Shown here: positions 39,736-52,443 of the stretch, piece after piece
Position numbering within the stretch: position 1 is the stretch's first letter
Layout of the letters: the number at the start of each line of letters is the position of its first letter
Assembly: GCA_022393335.1 (NCBI GenBank)
Contig: JAJEKB010021383.1
Coordinates: forward strand, 1,214,684 to 1,278,683
Direction: 5' to 3'
From: Macrotrachela quadricornifera
Taxonomy: Eukaryota; Rotifera; Eurotatoria; Philodinida; Philodinidae
DNA length: 64,000 nt
The notes under the pieces: generated by a model
Seen by the model: only the letters and a program-made list of their open reading frames with translations
Told to the model about the DNA's origin: nothing
Databases searched by the model: none
Translations under genes and position numbers: made by a program

Positions 39736-41438
39736 TTAATGAAAATACAGAAAAATGTTCAAGAAACAGAAACAACAGAGGAAAAGCAGAAAAATCTTTA
39801 AAGTACAGAATTTTTCTGCTAAAATCTGGACAGATGACAGCTTTGGTTGGTGTTGTTTACAACCTTCTACATTTTCTTCTTGACGATATTTTGCTCGACG
39901 ATTAGAAAACCATATCTTAATTAAAAAAAAAGACATAAACAAGAAAAAAATCAAAAATTTTTTATACTTGAATTAATGCTTCAGATACATGTATTTCTTG
40001 TGCAAGTTTTTCACGTACACATAAATCTGGATAATGTATTTTATAAAAAGCTAAATCAAATATTTATTCTATACAAAAAAATAAACAATAAAAGTAAAAA
40101 TACCTTGTTCTAAAACATCATTTTGTTCTTGTGTAAATGATTTATTACATCGTAATTGAAAATATTCTTGTATAGTTTCATCAGTTTCATTTAAAGTGTC
40201 TTCTATAATTGATTTACTAGCATTACTTGCATCAGTTAAATCTATGAAATGAGAAAAAAAAAGAAATACCGAAGATTTAATTTTCATTACAACTGAATGA
40301 AAAAAAAATAACGTTATCAATCATGTTGAAATAAGTCTTTCTTTTTTTCTAGTTAATCTAAGAATCATCTTTTTGTTATTGTTATAATATTTAAGGGAAA
40401 AATAAAAAATCAATATTTCTGTAGGATATCGAATAGTTAAATAAGTAGCAGAACTCAATTTCTCTTCTGGAGAAATTATTTTTGATACATTTATTTTATT
40501 TATTAGAGCCGGTTGGGTCCATTTTAAGTGAAAGTTTTCATTTCGCTATTAAGTTTTTTATAATCACTGAATAATATATTTAAAATATTTGTTACCCCCT
40601 AAATTTTCATGATGTTTACATTTTGAATTTGAATCCCCATCTGTTGAATAAGTATTTGATAATGTTTGCGTATTTACTGATTTAAAACCAAATTTTCTTA
40701 AAATTCGATGTATTGATGTTACCTAAAAAAAAATTCATATATATGTATATGGTTTTATTCGTTTTCTTTAAAATAGTTTCTTAAATTACGTACATTTGGA
40801 ATATTTTCGGGATTACCAAAATTTTCTTCGATAAGACGAGAACGAATTTCCCATGCAAATATGCACGGTATTTCACGTTTATATTGTACTATTTTTTGTA
40901 CAACATCATCTGTTACTGCACCAGGTTCTAAAACTCCTGTAGCGCATGGTTTTACTGAACCTGTTGCATAATAACCTTGTAAAATGTCTTGTACACAACA
41001 AGTTGGTACTTGTAAACAACGACTTATATCACACAGACGCATGCCATTATGTGCTAGTTCAACTATACGTGTTCGTGTACTATCAGGCAATGATGAATCA
41101 TTAACAGGTAAACTTCCACGATATTTAACTTCTGAATCACCTAGGTAAAACAAAAAAGTTTGGAAGAATAACAATAATAATATTCTCATTGCATATTCAT
41201 GATTAGCAAAAAAAGAACGGTAACAACACTCGAAAATTATTGCACCGTATAAATAAAAACTGTAACAATCGGTAGTGATTGATCATTTTCTAATTTCTTA
41301 TCAGAACAACAACAAATAATTACCTTATGGGCATTTGAATTTCTATTTTTTTTTTATTAATACATATATTTGATCTGATGCTTAAAGTAAGAATAACTTA
41401 CCTTGATGCGGCATAGATAGATCATTATTAATATCCAT
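39736..41438 (-). CDS. Pax-type transcription factor: divergent paired domain plus S50 homeodomain
   Basis: A DNA-binding developmental regulator. Exons on the minus strand are 41438-41402, 41140-40794, 40722-40596, 40241-40104, 40050-39968 and 39915 onward. All junctions are GT-AG and keep one frame. Residues about 14-137 form a paired domain (LPDSTRTRIVELAHNGMRLCDISRCL..., YYATGSVKP, FAWEIRSRL, and SIHRILRKFG at the end). A linker without an obvious octapeptide follows. Residues about 198-257 form a homeodomain (FTQEQNDVLEQ, YPD, IWFSNRRAKYRQEE) with serine at homeodomain position 50, as in Pax3/7 and Pax4/6 proteins. The lack of octapeptide favours Pax4/6. The paired domain is unusually diverged near its N-terminus. 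The 3' end is uncertain: past the homeodomain the frame to 39736 turns hydrophobic, so a further splice is likely. Confidence 0.85.
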
Positions 41439-42912
41439 TGGATAGATGAACTAGAATAACAAAAATAAAGAAAGTAATATCAAAATACACAAATGTTGTG
41501 GGCAAAATTAGAATTCCATTAGATATAAATCCATGCAATCAAAACAATTAATATCTGAATAGAACAATTTTTTTTATGCAAGAATATCTAAAAGTTTCTC
41601 TTCTGACATGCGCATTATATAGATGCAGGCAGAGGTCAAGCGGTCACGTGCGAGAGGACATGGATAGAGTGGACAAAGATAGAAGGTCAGTGCTAGGTGA
41701 AGAGGTCACAATACAGAGAGGATATAATATAGGGCAAATGAGCATAAATGTCAATGACCGTTACAATAACCATCGGTAACAATAAATTCCTATGTTTAGA
41801 TGCTTCTGAATAAAAAATCTATTCTACTCAGATTCGTTTTGATTGGATGAATTTTGCTTCATTCGAGTCCTAATTCTGCCTAGGCAATATCTAGTGAAAA
41901 TAAAAATTTCAACTTTGCTTACAACAACCTCGTCAAATAAGTATCTATTAATTGGTGATATTATAATCAAAACAATTACTTATAGTTAACTTATTATTTA
42001 AAAAAAAACGTTATTTTTATGAAATAGAAAAAGACAAATTATTTAGAAAATGTGAAATTAAGTTTTATTGATACTATGTATATTTGTCGAGCAATTCAAT
42101 CAATCCTATTTTTGTAGCTAATCAAAAGTAGATCTCTAAAATCTTACGTGTGGATTTATACGTCATATAAGTATATAGTCAGAACAGATTCTGCCATATG
42201 TGGGCATGGCCACGCGTTACGGAATTTCTTTGATTCTTCTATGAATCTTGGTATTCATTTCATATATGTAATACTTGAATTCAACTTTCAAGTTTGACAC
42301 TACTGAAAGTTACAGTATTTTTTATATCAGAGCGCAGTGTTCAAGAGATCTATCTATTTTGATTATAACACCATCAATTAATAGATAATTATTTGATATT
42401 TAGTTCATCTGAAGTGACTTCGACAATATTTGTTGTCAAAGTTATAACTTCGTCGGTCAGCGTAACTTCGATACGACAATGAAAAGAAATTTGAGAAGCA
42501 CAATGATGGTTTTGTTTATCTTATTAGTCTGAAATTTGATGTAAATTAGAGAAAATGAAAGATATCCACAAAAAGCCATGATGTAGTAATCGTGTTTGTA
42601 TTGAAAAGTTAAATAATTTTATTTTATTTTATTGTTGGTTTATATGTGAAAATATGCAGTTTTTCACGAACTATCTTCTAATGCTAAAATACTTTTGGGA
42701 GACCGACGCATTGATGTACTTTTAGGCAAAAATATAAAAAGTTCTCAGAAAAATGATGAAAAAGTAGATTTTCTTCTTTTCTCTTAAACAGGAGGGCACG
42801 GTTAATACTACAATTATTCTACCTTTGTCATTGATTTTATAGGAATGCTTTTCATTGAAACAATCAAGGCGAAAGAATTTGCTGTTGCCATCAAATTTGT
42901 TTCTCTTGACTG
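41439..42912. other. Intergenic region, probably includes the Pax gene promoter
   Basis: No gene is supported. A purine-rich patch at about 41620-41740 differs in composition from its surroundings and may be part of an old insertion. The rest is AT-rich. Confidence 0.4.
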
Positions 42913-43734
42913 TTATTGCCTAATATTCTCATAGTAACCAACACATCTTCGAACATCACCTGCAGATCCTTCCATTTCTTCGAGGTTGTGATCCGCGAAC
43001 TTACGCTTCGTTTGGCTGGTTGAACGTTCTCTTGGATCACGTTTCAAATTCTCGAATAGTTTGAAACGTCGAAGGCATGTATAGTATGTTGATGACTGAT
43101 CAGATATGTCTATATCTTGCTTTCCCTTGTTGTAATCGAGGACAACTTGTGCCTTCATAACGCACTCATTGGTTTTATTAGTTGTTTTGATATCTATCAA
43201 AGTTGCTGAATGTGATGGCTTTGTAGATATCATCAAAACATCTCGTTTGAACTTTTTCTGAATCACTCCATGCCCCAATTCTATCAGAGACATACTTACA
43301 AAGAAATTGTCAACTACTACAGTTCGATGAAATTTCAGAAGGTCATCTGCCAAATCGAGTACAACAGCTTGAGCGTGTCCAAGACTAGCCGTTGGATTCT
43401 GCTTACCAGTATAAACCATAAAATTATAGATGTATCCGTTAGTAGCCGCCAGCTTAGATATCTTGACTTCATATCTGTGCATTTTTCTGGGAATATATTA
43501 TTTAAACAAAAGTCTCCCTTTCCATGGTACCATTGTTTCGTCAATAGAAATAACTGAGTCAAAAACGTAAATTGGCTTGAATTTAGGTCTCAATAAATCT
43601 AAAAGTGGTCTCAGCTTAAACAACCTATCTTGATCTGCATACCCTTCTTGGTTGTTTGAGAAATGAAGAAATTTGAGAAATAATTCAAATCTATCTCTTG
43701 GCATCGTATTTTGAATGACTTCAGATCCAAACAA
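42913..43734 (-). pseudogene. Dead piggyBac-type transposase fragment
   Basis: Two overlapping minus-strand frames carry piggyBac transposase blocks: an N-terminal piece (43734-43498) with RFELFLKFLHFSNN and SIDETMVPWKGRL, containing the first catalytic Asp, and a second (43482-42913) with VVVDNFFVSMSL, containing the second Asp, then DYNKGKQDIDISDQ, containing a later conserved Asp. The frames are out of phase with a frameshift near 43490. A stop lies just upstream of the first piece, and sequence between the second and third motifs looks shortened. It is therefore inactive. A TTAA-flanked MITE at 57240-57470 could be mobilised by a relative. Confidence 0.85.
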
Positions 43735-44090
43735 CTCTACCGTCTAAATATATACTTGATTCAACAATGATTTGATAGTTGATATATTTCCACTTAACAA
43801 TTCTAAGAATGAATATTAAAATCCAATTTCTTGTCTTTCAAAACTTGAGGATTGATTTTAATGAAAATTGGAAGTCAGATTCAGATTTTCTATTTGAAAT
43901 TCTCTTGGGCAAAGTTTTATTCAAATAAATAATTATATATATGTAAAGAAAAATCAAGATTAAAAGTGTCTAAAATAATCTAAATCAACAAGTGTGAATC
44001 GAACAAAATATTTAATTTTTTTGCTTGACTACTATTCATTTATTATATATTCTAGAAACAATGATAGATAAAAATAAATGTCTTTGAAAT
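43735..44090. other. Short AT-rich spacer
   Basis: No feature is seen between the piggyBac relic and the stop of the receptor gene on the minus strand. Confidence 0.4.
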
Positions 44091-45044
44091 TCAAACTTTA
44101 GTATCTGATTGATCACTTTGCAATTTTTGAGCGGTAACTGAAGAATATTTTGACGTGGATGCCTCATTAGATGACGTAAAAAATGGCCAAATAATTTCTC
44201 TTATTTGTTTGTAGAGTAATAAATTAGCCAACATGGCGGATCCGGTAGCAGCTGAACTACCCATAAAACTAAGATGAAGTGCATAGGGTGGAGCTTGCCA
44301 TTGTCCACCGGTCAACACTGTACGAAAGAAGAAAACAAGAAAAATCAATCCGACACTGAGTAATAAAATAACTGGCAAAGCCAAACGAGCCAAGACTCGT
44401 TGTTCTCTGCGAATGCGTCTGTCAGAATTGATTTGTAATCGACACATTTGAGTTTCACGAGTCACATATCGAAGAATCCAATAGGAACAGATAATTTGAA
44501 GTGTCAATGGAATAAAATAAAGAGAGACTGCTGGATATAGAACACCGATTACATCATTTAATGCAATGTAACAAGCTTTTGCAGTTGGATAATATGGAAA
44601 TCTATTGTCTATTAGTAATGGTAATAATACTGTTAGACAAATCGAAAATTGTATCGAAGCCAAGAATATGAAGAAATATCGATTCTGCCAGTTACGACGT
44701 TGAAAAAAGACGGTAACAAATAGACGATGTAATGTTTGCAATGCAGTTGCCTGAAATATGTATAAACCACCGGCTGTAAACAAATAACCACGAATTGAAC
44801 AAAGTCGATCTTGTTTAGAATTTTTCATCATATAAATAACATGAAAAAACATTGAAATACAAGCAAGAAGTCCTCCAATGTTTAAATTAATAGCAAGTAG
44901 TAAAGCAAGATTCTGACGAAGTTCATGTCGTGTAATCACAACTAATATAAAAATAATACTGCTGATTAAACCAATAACACTAAAACTGAGTATAAGTAAT
45001 TCAATAGGAATCTTCCACCAGAACATGTTTATAAAATCTACCAA
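44091..45044 (-). CDS. Orphan class A-like G-protein-coupled receptor, intronless
   Basis: A single frame of 317 residues with seven hydrophobic segments (about 14-36, 44-68, 88-110, 125-147, 160-190, 215-240, 256-280). A cysteine precedes TM3 (DRLCSIRGY) and another lies in the second extracellular loop (KACYIALND), allowing the usual disulfide. The DRY motif at the end of TM3 is replaced by LHRLF, and TM7 has no NPxxY. The C-terminal tail is serine-rich and could be phosphorylated. It is unlike the other receptor in this window, and the ligand is unknown. The start is the first Met, upstream of TM1. Confidence 0.75.
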   Translation of the reverse strand: MVDFINMFWWKIPIELLILSFSVIGLISSIIFILVVITRHELRQNLALLLAINLNIGGLLACISMFFHVIYMMKNSKQDRLCSIRGYLFTAGGLYIFQATALQTLHRLFVTVFFQRRNWQNRYFFIFLASIQFSICLTVLLPLLIDNRFPYYPTAKACYIALNDVIGVLYPAVSLYFIPLTLQIICSYWILRYVTRETQMCRLQINSDRRIRREQRVLARLALPVILLLSVGLIFLVFFFRTVLTGGQWQAPPYALHLSFMGSSAATGSAMLANLLLYKQIREIIWPFFTSSNEASTSKYSSVTAQKLQSDQSDTKV

Positions 45045-45963
45045 ATTGTATTCATCAGTTATAAAAGATTTCTATCAAAAAACTAATAAAAAAAAGAAAG
45101 TTATAAATATGTTGATCGAAGACAACTGTAAATCTAATAAAAACTATCACGTATATACACAACAATATGGTAGTTTAACTTTCCTTTTATTAAAAAAAGA
45201 GAATCTGACGAAGCGCAAACAAATGACGTTCAATGAATAAAAGCATTAATACATTTGTTTACTCGACTATAAAGCATAAATGTGCATGCCTTTTATCTTC
45301 GCGTGAAGTTATTATAAAGGCTTCTTTTTTCTAACGAATATCCTTAACATCACGCAATCTTTTAAAAAAAATTAAAATCTTCATCTACTTCATCCATTTT
45401 GCAGGCGATTTACATATATACCAAAAAGCTTTAAAACGAGCGAGTAAATGCAAATTAGTAGATATCTCTTTTATAGTTCCGATCAGATTGAATTTCATTT
45501 GAAAATCATTTAAAAATCTCTATAAGTTACAATCTGTTAAACATCCATTTGTAACGATATATGAGTCAAAATAAATTGAATTTCGAAGTCGATAAATCTA
45601 GCTACAGGAAGTTTAAATGTCATATATCCTGAGTTAATATGTGGAAGATACGAGCACAACAACACAAAAAGAGGTCAAAAAACCCATTAAGTACTCACAA
45701 AATAGTATGGGAGAATAGTGATTGCTTGAAAACGAAGATATCTAACAAATGTATACTCATGAGTGTATGTTTCATCGAAACAAATTTACTTTGATTTCAA
45801 TCTTATAATCAAATTCTTTTGTGTCTTTATTCGTATTTTAGTGCGATGAGTGAAAGTGAGATTCTTAGAGGATTAATTTCAAATCGAATAATGATTAAGA
45901 AATACTCGTAAATGATTATCTGATGTTTCATATTGAAAAATAAAAAATAAAAATAGAGAATGT
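45045..45963. other. Intergenic region, nothing recognised
   Basis: AT-rich spacer between the receptor gene and the tRNA-like sequence. It is the likely promoter side of the receptor. No element can be assigned. Confidence 0.4.
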
Positions 45964-46039
45964 TGCCGGGACCTTGGAGTCGAACCAAGAGACCTGTCGA
46001 CCGGATGTCGACCGCTCTACCAGCTGAGCTACCCCGACA
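45964..46039 (-). tRNA. tRNA-like sequence, probably a pseudogene or tRNA-derived
   Basis: On the minus strand, 76 bases contain a textbook A box (TAGCTCAGCTGGTAGAGC, giving a D-arm with GCTC/GAGC stem) and B box (GGTTCGACTCC, with CTTGG/CCAAG T-stem). There is a 5-bp anticodon stem (GTCGA/TCGAC) and terminal arms TGTCGGG/CCCGGCA that pair with one G-T. T-runs suited to Pol III termination follow. Against a working tRNA, the anticodon loop CATCCGG lacks the invariant U33, and extra bases sit beside the acceptor stem. It may be an odd tRNA or a tRNA-derived relic, so I assign no anticodon. Confidence 0.55.
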
Positions 46040-49035
46040 ATTTTACATCGTTATCTTTTCACTTTCTTTTCTGTCCTCTCTTATATTCGCACACAAACTT
46101 TTATTTCTGAAAGAAAAACACTATGAATTTAATATCTATTTCTATGATTCTATTATCTTTTGCTTTAAAAGGCCTACCATATATCAATATTATACTGTTG
46201 AGACAAAATCATAAGATCTTCCTGTACGACCGACCTATAGTAAAACAAATGTTCTACTAAGGATTAGTAAAAGTAATCACGTTTGTAAGTAAAATCATAT
46301 TAAAAATAAATTGGTTTACTCTCTTAAGTATTGATGGTTTTTATTAAGTTTATATGGTTGAAAGCTGCTTAGTTTTCTACTGTTCGGTATGAATGATGAA
46401 AAGAACGATATTGCTCTAGAGAATATCATGAAAAAAGGATGCTTCTAACGAGCAAAATGTCAGAAAATGTATCGCTCGTGTCATTGAATAATCTGTCAAC
46501 ATTAATACTCGTCTACTCATCTAATATCTTCGCATGCAGGTAATTATTGTCATTATAATGGACAATAATTACATGAGAATACAATACATGGTTACATAGA
46601 CTGAATATTAACTTCGTACGAACCCTCGATCAACCATAAAATATAATTTTTAGAATAGAAATTTAAAAACTGTTCAACCTTTATATAGTAAATGATTTTA
46701 CCATATTTAAGGATAAAAATAGTTTTTATTTTCTATTTCTTCTAATGATAAATAATGGAAAAATGCACTTACACTGCTTTGTAGTATGCTTTGTAAGCTA
46801 TCAATCACAATATAAAATAATTCAAAAAAGGTAGATAGATAAATTAGTATCTGTAGAAAAAGATGTGTAGGTTTTTTTTTAATATAGTTATATATAAAGT
46901 TGAAAAGAGTTTCATGCACTTTAATAATATATTAAAAATATCAAGTAAAAAATTTTTTTTTCTCGGAAGAAATATAAAATAGAAAAGGAAAAAAAGAAAG
47001 ATATGATCTAGAAGATATATTTGAAAAAGAAAAAATGATAAAACTATACCTAGCTATTGTAAAAGTATAAGATGTCTAATTTAATTTGCACTATAAGCAT
47101 ATTTTCAAAAATTGTTTAGTCATTTTGAAAATAAATGATAAGACAATATATAAATACGATTTGACTATAAATCAAGGTAAAAGAATAAAATTTTATTTTA
47201 TTTTTTTCAATTTTAGAGTTAAGTGAAGTGTACAATTTATTGCACTTATAACAAATAATAAATGAAGAAAAATAAAATAATTTTTTTTTCTAATTTTATA
47301 GTAAAATGTTTTTTTTCATTTATCACTGCTTTATAAATTATATAGAAATTACAAAAAAAAATTTATTCTTTGTCTAAATTGATATTCAAGTGTCTCATTT
47401 AGTTGTCATGATTATATAAAACTATATATAAATAAAAGAAAATTTTTTATTATTTTTTCTAATCTGATATAAAGTATCTACTTCATATGTCACTTTTATA
47501 GAATTAATAAATATAATATAAGAAAATTTTAATTATTTTTCTAAATTTATAACATAGTACCTAGCTCATATACAGATGGCACAAAAATTATTCTTACTAT
47601 TTTGATTACAATAACATTTTTCATTCTTTTTGATTTCAAAATATTTAATTACAAATTCATTAGATACAGAAAAGAATAAGTGGCGTGTTCCTAATGTATT
47701 TTTGTGATGCTCATGTATAATATATCTAATTATACCTTTAATTTAAAGTTAAAGGTTTTGTATCATTTATAGACAAGTGATAAGTATAGGGTTATCCGAA
47801 ACTATGTGATCAAAATGCGGAAATTAGATCTTTTATATAAGCAAAGATATAATTTAGTATCCTATATGATGTCATACAGTATAAATAGAGGTTGAAGTAA
47901 CTGAAATGAACCTGAAGATAAATCAAAGGTATAATCACATATTTCATATGTGAGTACTATAACGTATTATTTGTACTTTTCTATATCGAATGACTTTATA
48001 ATTGAGTACTTTGAAATAAACAAAAATGTCATCATCATTAAAATTGTACGAATAATTTTTGCGATATTTGTATATTAAATCTTAACACGATAGATATTTA
48101 ACAGGCAAAATTTCAAGGGAACAAAAAAGATGGCTTAAATATCTAATCTATTTTCCAATCACACCAATGCAATATGTCTAATCTATATTTCAAACTTTCT
48201 ACAGGTTCATAAACAATCTAAATACTATTTAAAATAATTTTTGTTTCGATTTCCTTTCATTTTAATACCAATATAAAAGTGTATATGATAGAACATGGAA
48301 CTATCAAGAGTGAATAAGACTAATATTAAAATATGAAAACAAAATATAGCTGCTAGTGCTGATTGTAGAAAGATAAAATTTGACTATGAACTTATGGTTA
48401 ATCTCCTTCTTCAGAATAGACGGACAGCATCAGTATATACAGAAAAGATATACTACAACAGTCCTTTTAAATTTTGTTCTATAAAAAAATTTAAGTACAA
48501 AAATAAATCAAACCCAATTGAAATTTAAAGAAAAGCTGTTTTTTTTGCATATTATGATGTAAAAATATTAAAATTATTTCTAATCCATTTTATTAATAAC
48601 TTTTCTGTTATTCTTATTAGAGAAAAATATTAATATCATATCAATTAACGTTACTAAATGTCGATATCATAACGTAATAGACTGTATTTAATAATGAATT
48701 ATGGAGAAAAAAAGGATATGATTTTATATTTTTTTTTGTTTTTTGAAAATCATTTCATTTGTATAAATTAGTTGGGAAAGTAATTGAAAGGTCTGTATAA
48801 GATGAAGTTTGAATTATAAATCTGCGATGTTATATTGTCACATAAACATTTTCTTTTTAATTATTTTAATCTTTATGATGTTAAAAAAATTTTACATTAC
48901 TTTCAAAGGTATCTGAAATCTTAATCTTTTAAAATATTTGAATAGAAAAAAGAAAATAGCGTACATGTAGTCTAAATTATTTCATTGAAGAGTTTTTAAT
49001 CATCTGCTCAACTCTTGAGTTTATAAGCGTTGCTC
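46040..49035. other. AT-rich intergenic region left of the terpene-synthase array
   Basis: No gene is supported over about 3 kb. It contains a degenerate tandem repeat at 47270-47590 and otherwise low-complexity AT-rich DNA. Confidence 0.45.
47270..47590. repeat. Degenerate tandem repeat, about four units of about 80 bp
   Basis: Each unit starts with 'aaaatttttt' or similar, then 'ttctaa', 'tata', a 'gt..ctca..t' word and 'tttata.aa.tata'. Four diverged units can be aligned by eye. No function is evident. Confidence 0.5.
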
Positions 49036-50834
49036 AACATATCGATTCATTTCTAGCTGGCGTCATTTATTCAATGATTTCATGCAGTTTTCCATATCAA
49101 TTTCTTCAAACGGATGTAAATTATGTCAAAATTTCGATTTCTTTCATACAATAAATGAGAAGAAAGACAACAAAAGAAAAAGACTGAAATTTTGTTTTTT
49201 TTTCTTTTCTCATTTCTACTGCATAATACAAATAAATAAAGGTGAAAAACAAACTTGAGTCATTATTTAGTATGACGGTGAAATAGAATCGCTTATATAA
49301 TAGTGTAAACAAGAGAAAGAAAACTGAAAAACTATACATATTGAAAAAAACTAACGTGGGTATAGTTCAAAGGTTAATACCAATGAAAATGAATATGTTA
49401 AATCTACTTTTCTTTTTTTTTAAAATCGAATCACCGTAAATGAAGTAACAACCGTTTAGAAAACGATATTTAAAAGTAGAATATATGTCTTTATTATAAT
49501 CTGATGATTATTAAAACGGATAGATATATGAAATCTGTACTGTATAAAAAGATTCATAAGGAAAGCTGACTTATCTTTCATTTTCTTAAGATTGTGGTAG
49601 TTTCAAGTCATTAACACTCGTTTTTTCTTTCAAAAACTTGAAAATTCCAGTTCATTCAACATAAATTAAGTTGTATATTTAGAGAAGATATTTTTATACA
49701 ATAATTACATAGTTTAAATTTACCTATAAGTAGTTATTGATCAACGCCTTCAGTTATGAATGAGTAAGCATACAGCTCGTTCTGCATCGACAAAATTAGT
49801 ATATTCGTTTTTTTTCTTAAAAGAAAGGAAAAGGTAAAATAGTTTATGTATAAGAACGATGTATGAATTAGCCATCTACATGCTACTTTTAGTTTTACCT
49901 TATAGCAACATGAACAGGTATGACTTTATCTTATTCTTTCTCTTTCTTTTCAATGTAATACAGTACCTCCTTTGAATGAATTTGTCTGTGTATAGACACG
50001 TACTAATTACTGATACGAATGATTTAAAACGATGAATTTATTTCTAAATATAATATTCTATAAAAGATATGAGAAAATATACGGATTTTTGCTTTAAATC
50101 ATCTCACCATCTATGCGTTGCACGATGAAGACTGAAATGAGATGGTTAGTAGGATCTAATGTAGGATATATATTTTCACTAAGAACCTAAAAAAGAATCT
50201 TTAATGAATTTATCAGAGTTGGATTCGCGTCATGAAAATATAATCCATATCAAACATTGATATCTATTATATCAGAAATTGAGCATCTCCAATATTTTTC
50301 AGCGTTGGTTTAATCTCAACTTCAATCTCAGCATAAGGTTTATGGTACCTCATCAAATTAAATCTTGAAGATGAGGGTGAAAGACGCCTGTTAAAAAGTC
50401 AAAATTTGGATCTTTTTGGCTGTATAGAATTAATTTGAAAAGTAGAAAGATAGAAACTGCTACAACAACATTAATTTCACATATCTAACTAGTTAAATCT
50501 ATTGCATCTTTGCAGATCAAAGAAAAATCAATAAGTTCAAGTATTAATAGTATAAGTTTTAGATATGGTAGATACTAGCTCCTGTTGAGAGTACTATAGA
50601 ACCTATGTGATATAGACTGATCGAAAAGCAGTCATTTTTGTTTGATCAATACGACACAGAAAGCAACTACTTTAGCATACTAAAAATCTTTTTCTTCATA
50701 TTTTGTCAAAAATTGGTCCATTTTGAAAAGAAAAAGTATAACTAGAAAATAAGCGATGTTATATAAATTAAAAAATATTTTCTAAGCTTTTAATTTATTT
50801 ATGAATTTAAAATTTTTACTATTGTTCTATGTAG

Positions 50835-52327
50835 TGATGTGATTCAATTGCTATCTACAGCACATGAACAATGCTGTTCACATGATGTAGATCAGAATAC
50901 CGTATTAAATGAAAAAATATATCCTATTTCAGCAACAGATTGTGTTAATACAATTGAACAATATGATGGAATTGAAGAATTGTTATCTAGTTCAACAACA
51001 AATATGCAACGATTTGGAGAAATTCACTATAAAGACATTCGATATAATTTAATTAATATTTCTCTCGTTTATCCAAAACATTGGTGTCCTGAATTATTAT
51101 CTACGCAATCATTGCATCATATACACTGCAATAAGGAGAGAGAAGAAGAAATACAAGATTGGTTTGTAACAGCATTAGGTAATTGCTTGTTACCATCAAT
51201 GAAACAAAAATTATCCCTATTAAGAACAGCTGAATGGTCTGCATCGTTACAACCTTATGCATCAGATAATTATATTAAATTAATGGCACAAGCTTTAGCT
51301 ATATTTATTCTACTTGATGATTATGTAGTCGAAAAAAACGCTGCAATACAAAAAAATATAACATCAGAAGACTTAATACTATTTGCTGATATATGGAAAT
51401 TAGCATTTCAACGAAAAAAATGGTTATCAAGAAGAAAGTCAAAATTTAGCAATGAAAATACATGATATTGTATTGAGAACGAATATTAATTTTTTAGAAC
51501 CATTTTTTCATATGTGGTCTTCTATTGCTGATAATTATGTCAAATTAGGTGCAGATGAAATATGGTGTAATAGAATGTTTAATGCAATAAAAGAATGGTT
51601 CGTATTAGCAGTTAGAGAAGTAATACAAAATGAATATATGAAACGATCATTGGCATCAACAGATTCATTAGAAGATATTCCTGTTAAGCTAACTTCATAT
51701 GATCATACACCTTTTCAAGGGAAGAAAACTGTTAATTTAAGTGGTATGTCTTTATTAGAATTTCTTTTGCAACGAAGAATAAGAACAATTGGTGTAAGAA
51801 TAATGTCATTAATGATAGAACAATCATATGGTTTTAATTTATCTTCTTTCGATTGTTTATTACGTCCATTAATTGATATACTTTCAATAATAACAGCATT
51901 AGCGAATGAATTATTTGGTATGGCAAGAGATTTAAAAGGTGAATCAAATTTTTCATTAACTTATCGACATATATATAATTGTTCATTAGAAGAAAGTATT
52001 GATTTTACAGTTACATTACATGATCTTGCTATAGAATTATTTGATCAAAAAGCAGAGGAAATCCTTCATTCGTTAACATCTTCTCCTTCACAAGATCAAA
52101 TATCAAGTTTTATAGATTGTTTACGTATATTAGCTTATGGTTATGCACACTGGCATCATAGAGCAGGTCGATATGAGACTCTTATTGCAGTAGATGATCC
52201 TTATAAACAAATATTCGTATTTTCCGTTGCTGATGGAACAAATCAACGCTATAATGCCTTACAAGACATATTGCAACGATATAAAAAGCATGCAATCAAT
52301 AAACAGAAAGAAGACTTCAAATGTTAG
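50835..52327 (+). pseudogene. Terpene synthase copy A, first exon lost and frameshifted
   Basis: This aligns along its whole length with exon 2 of the intact copy at 57499-58990. The splice acceptor (TTCTATGTAG, ending 50834) is kept. The first exon found upstream of the intact copy is absent, because the upstream flank is deleted. A run of seven A at 51414-51420, six in the other copy, shifts the frame near residue 235 of the aligned protein and splits it into frames 50839-51465 and 51452-52327. The aspartate-rich DDYVVE motif (from 51316) lies before the shift. The metal triad after it reads NELFGMARD, with glycine where the other copy has serine. The loss of exon 1 does not depend on base-calling, so a pseudogene is the better reading even if the A-run is a sequencing error. 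Confidence 0.85.
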
Positions 52328-52443
52328 TATATATATATTTCGATGTGACCAGGTCATTTTCTTAACTATTTGTCTTTTTTTACATATAGAAAGTTATTTA
52401 TTTACTTATATGCTATTTTAAACCCTTGCAAATAATAATAAAA

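Noticed and set aside
25225..47590. CRISPR-like arrays suggested by spaced repeats
   Set aside because: The repeats are degenerate, of variable spacing and in eukaryotic DNA; no cas genes or uniform spacers.
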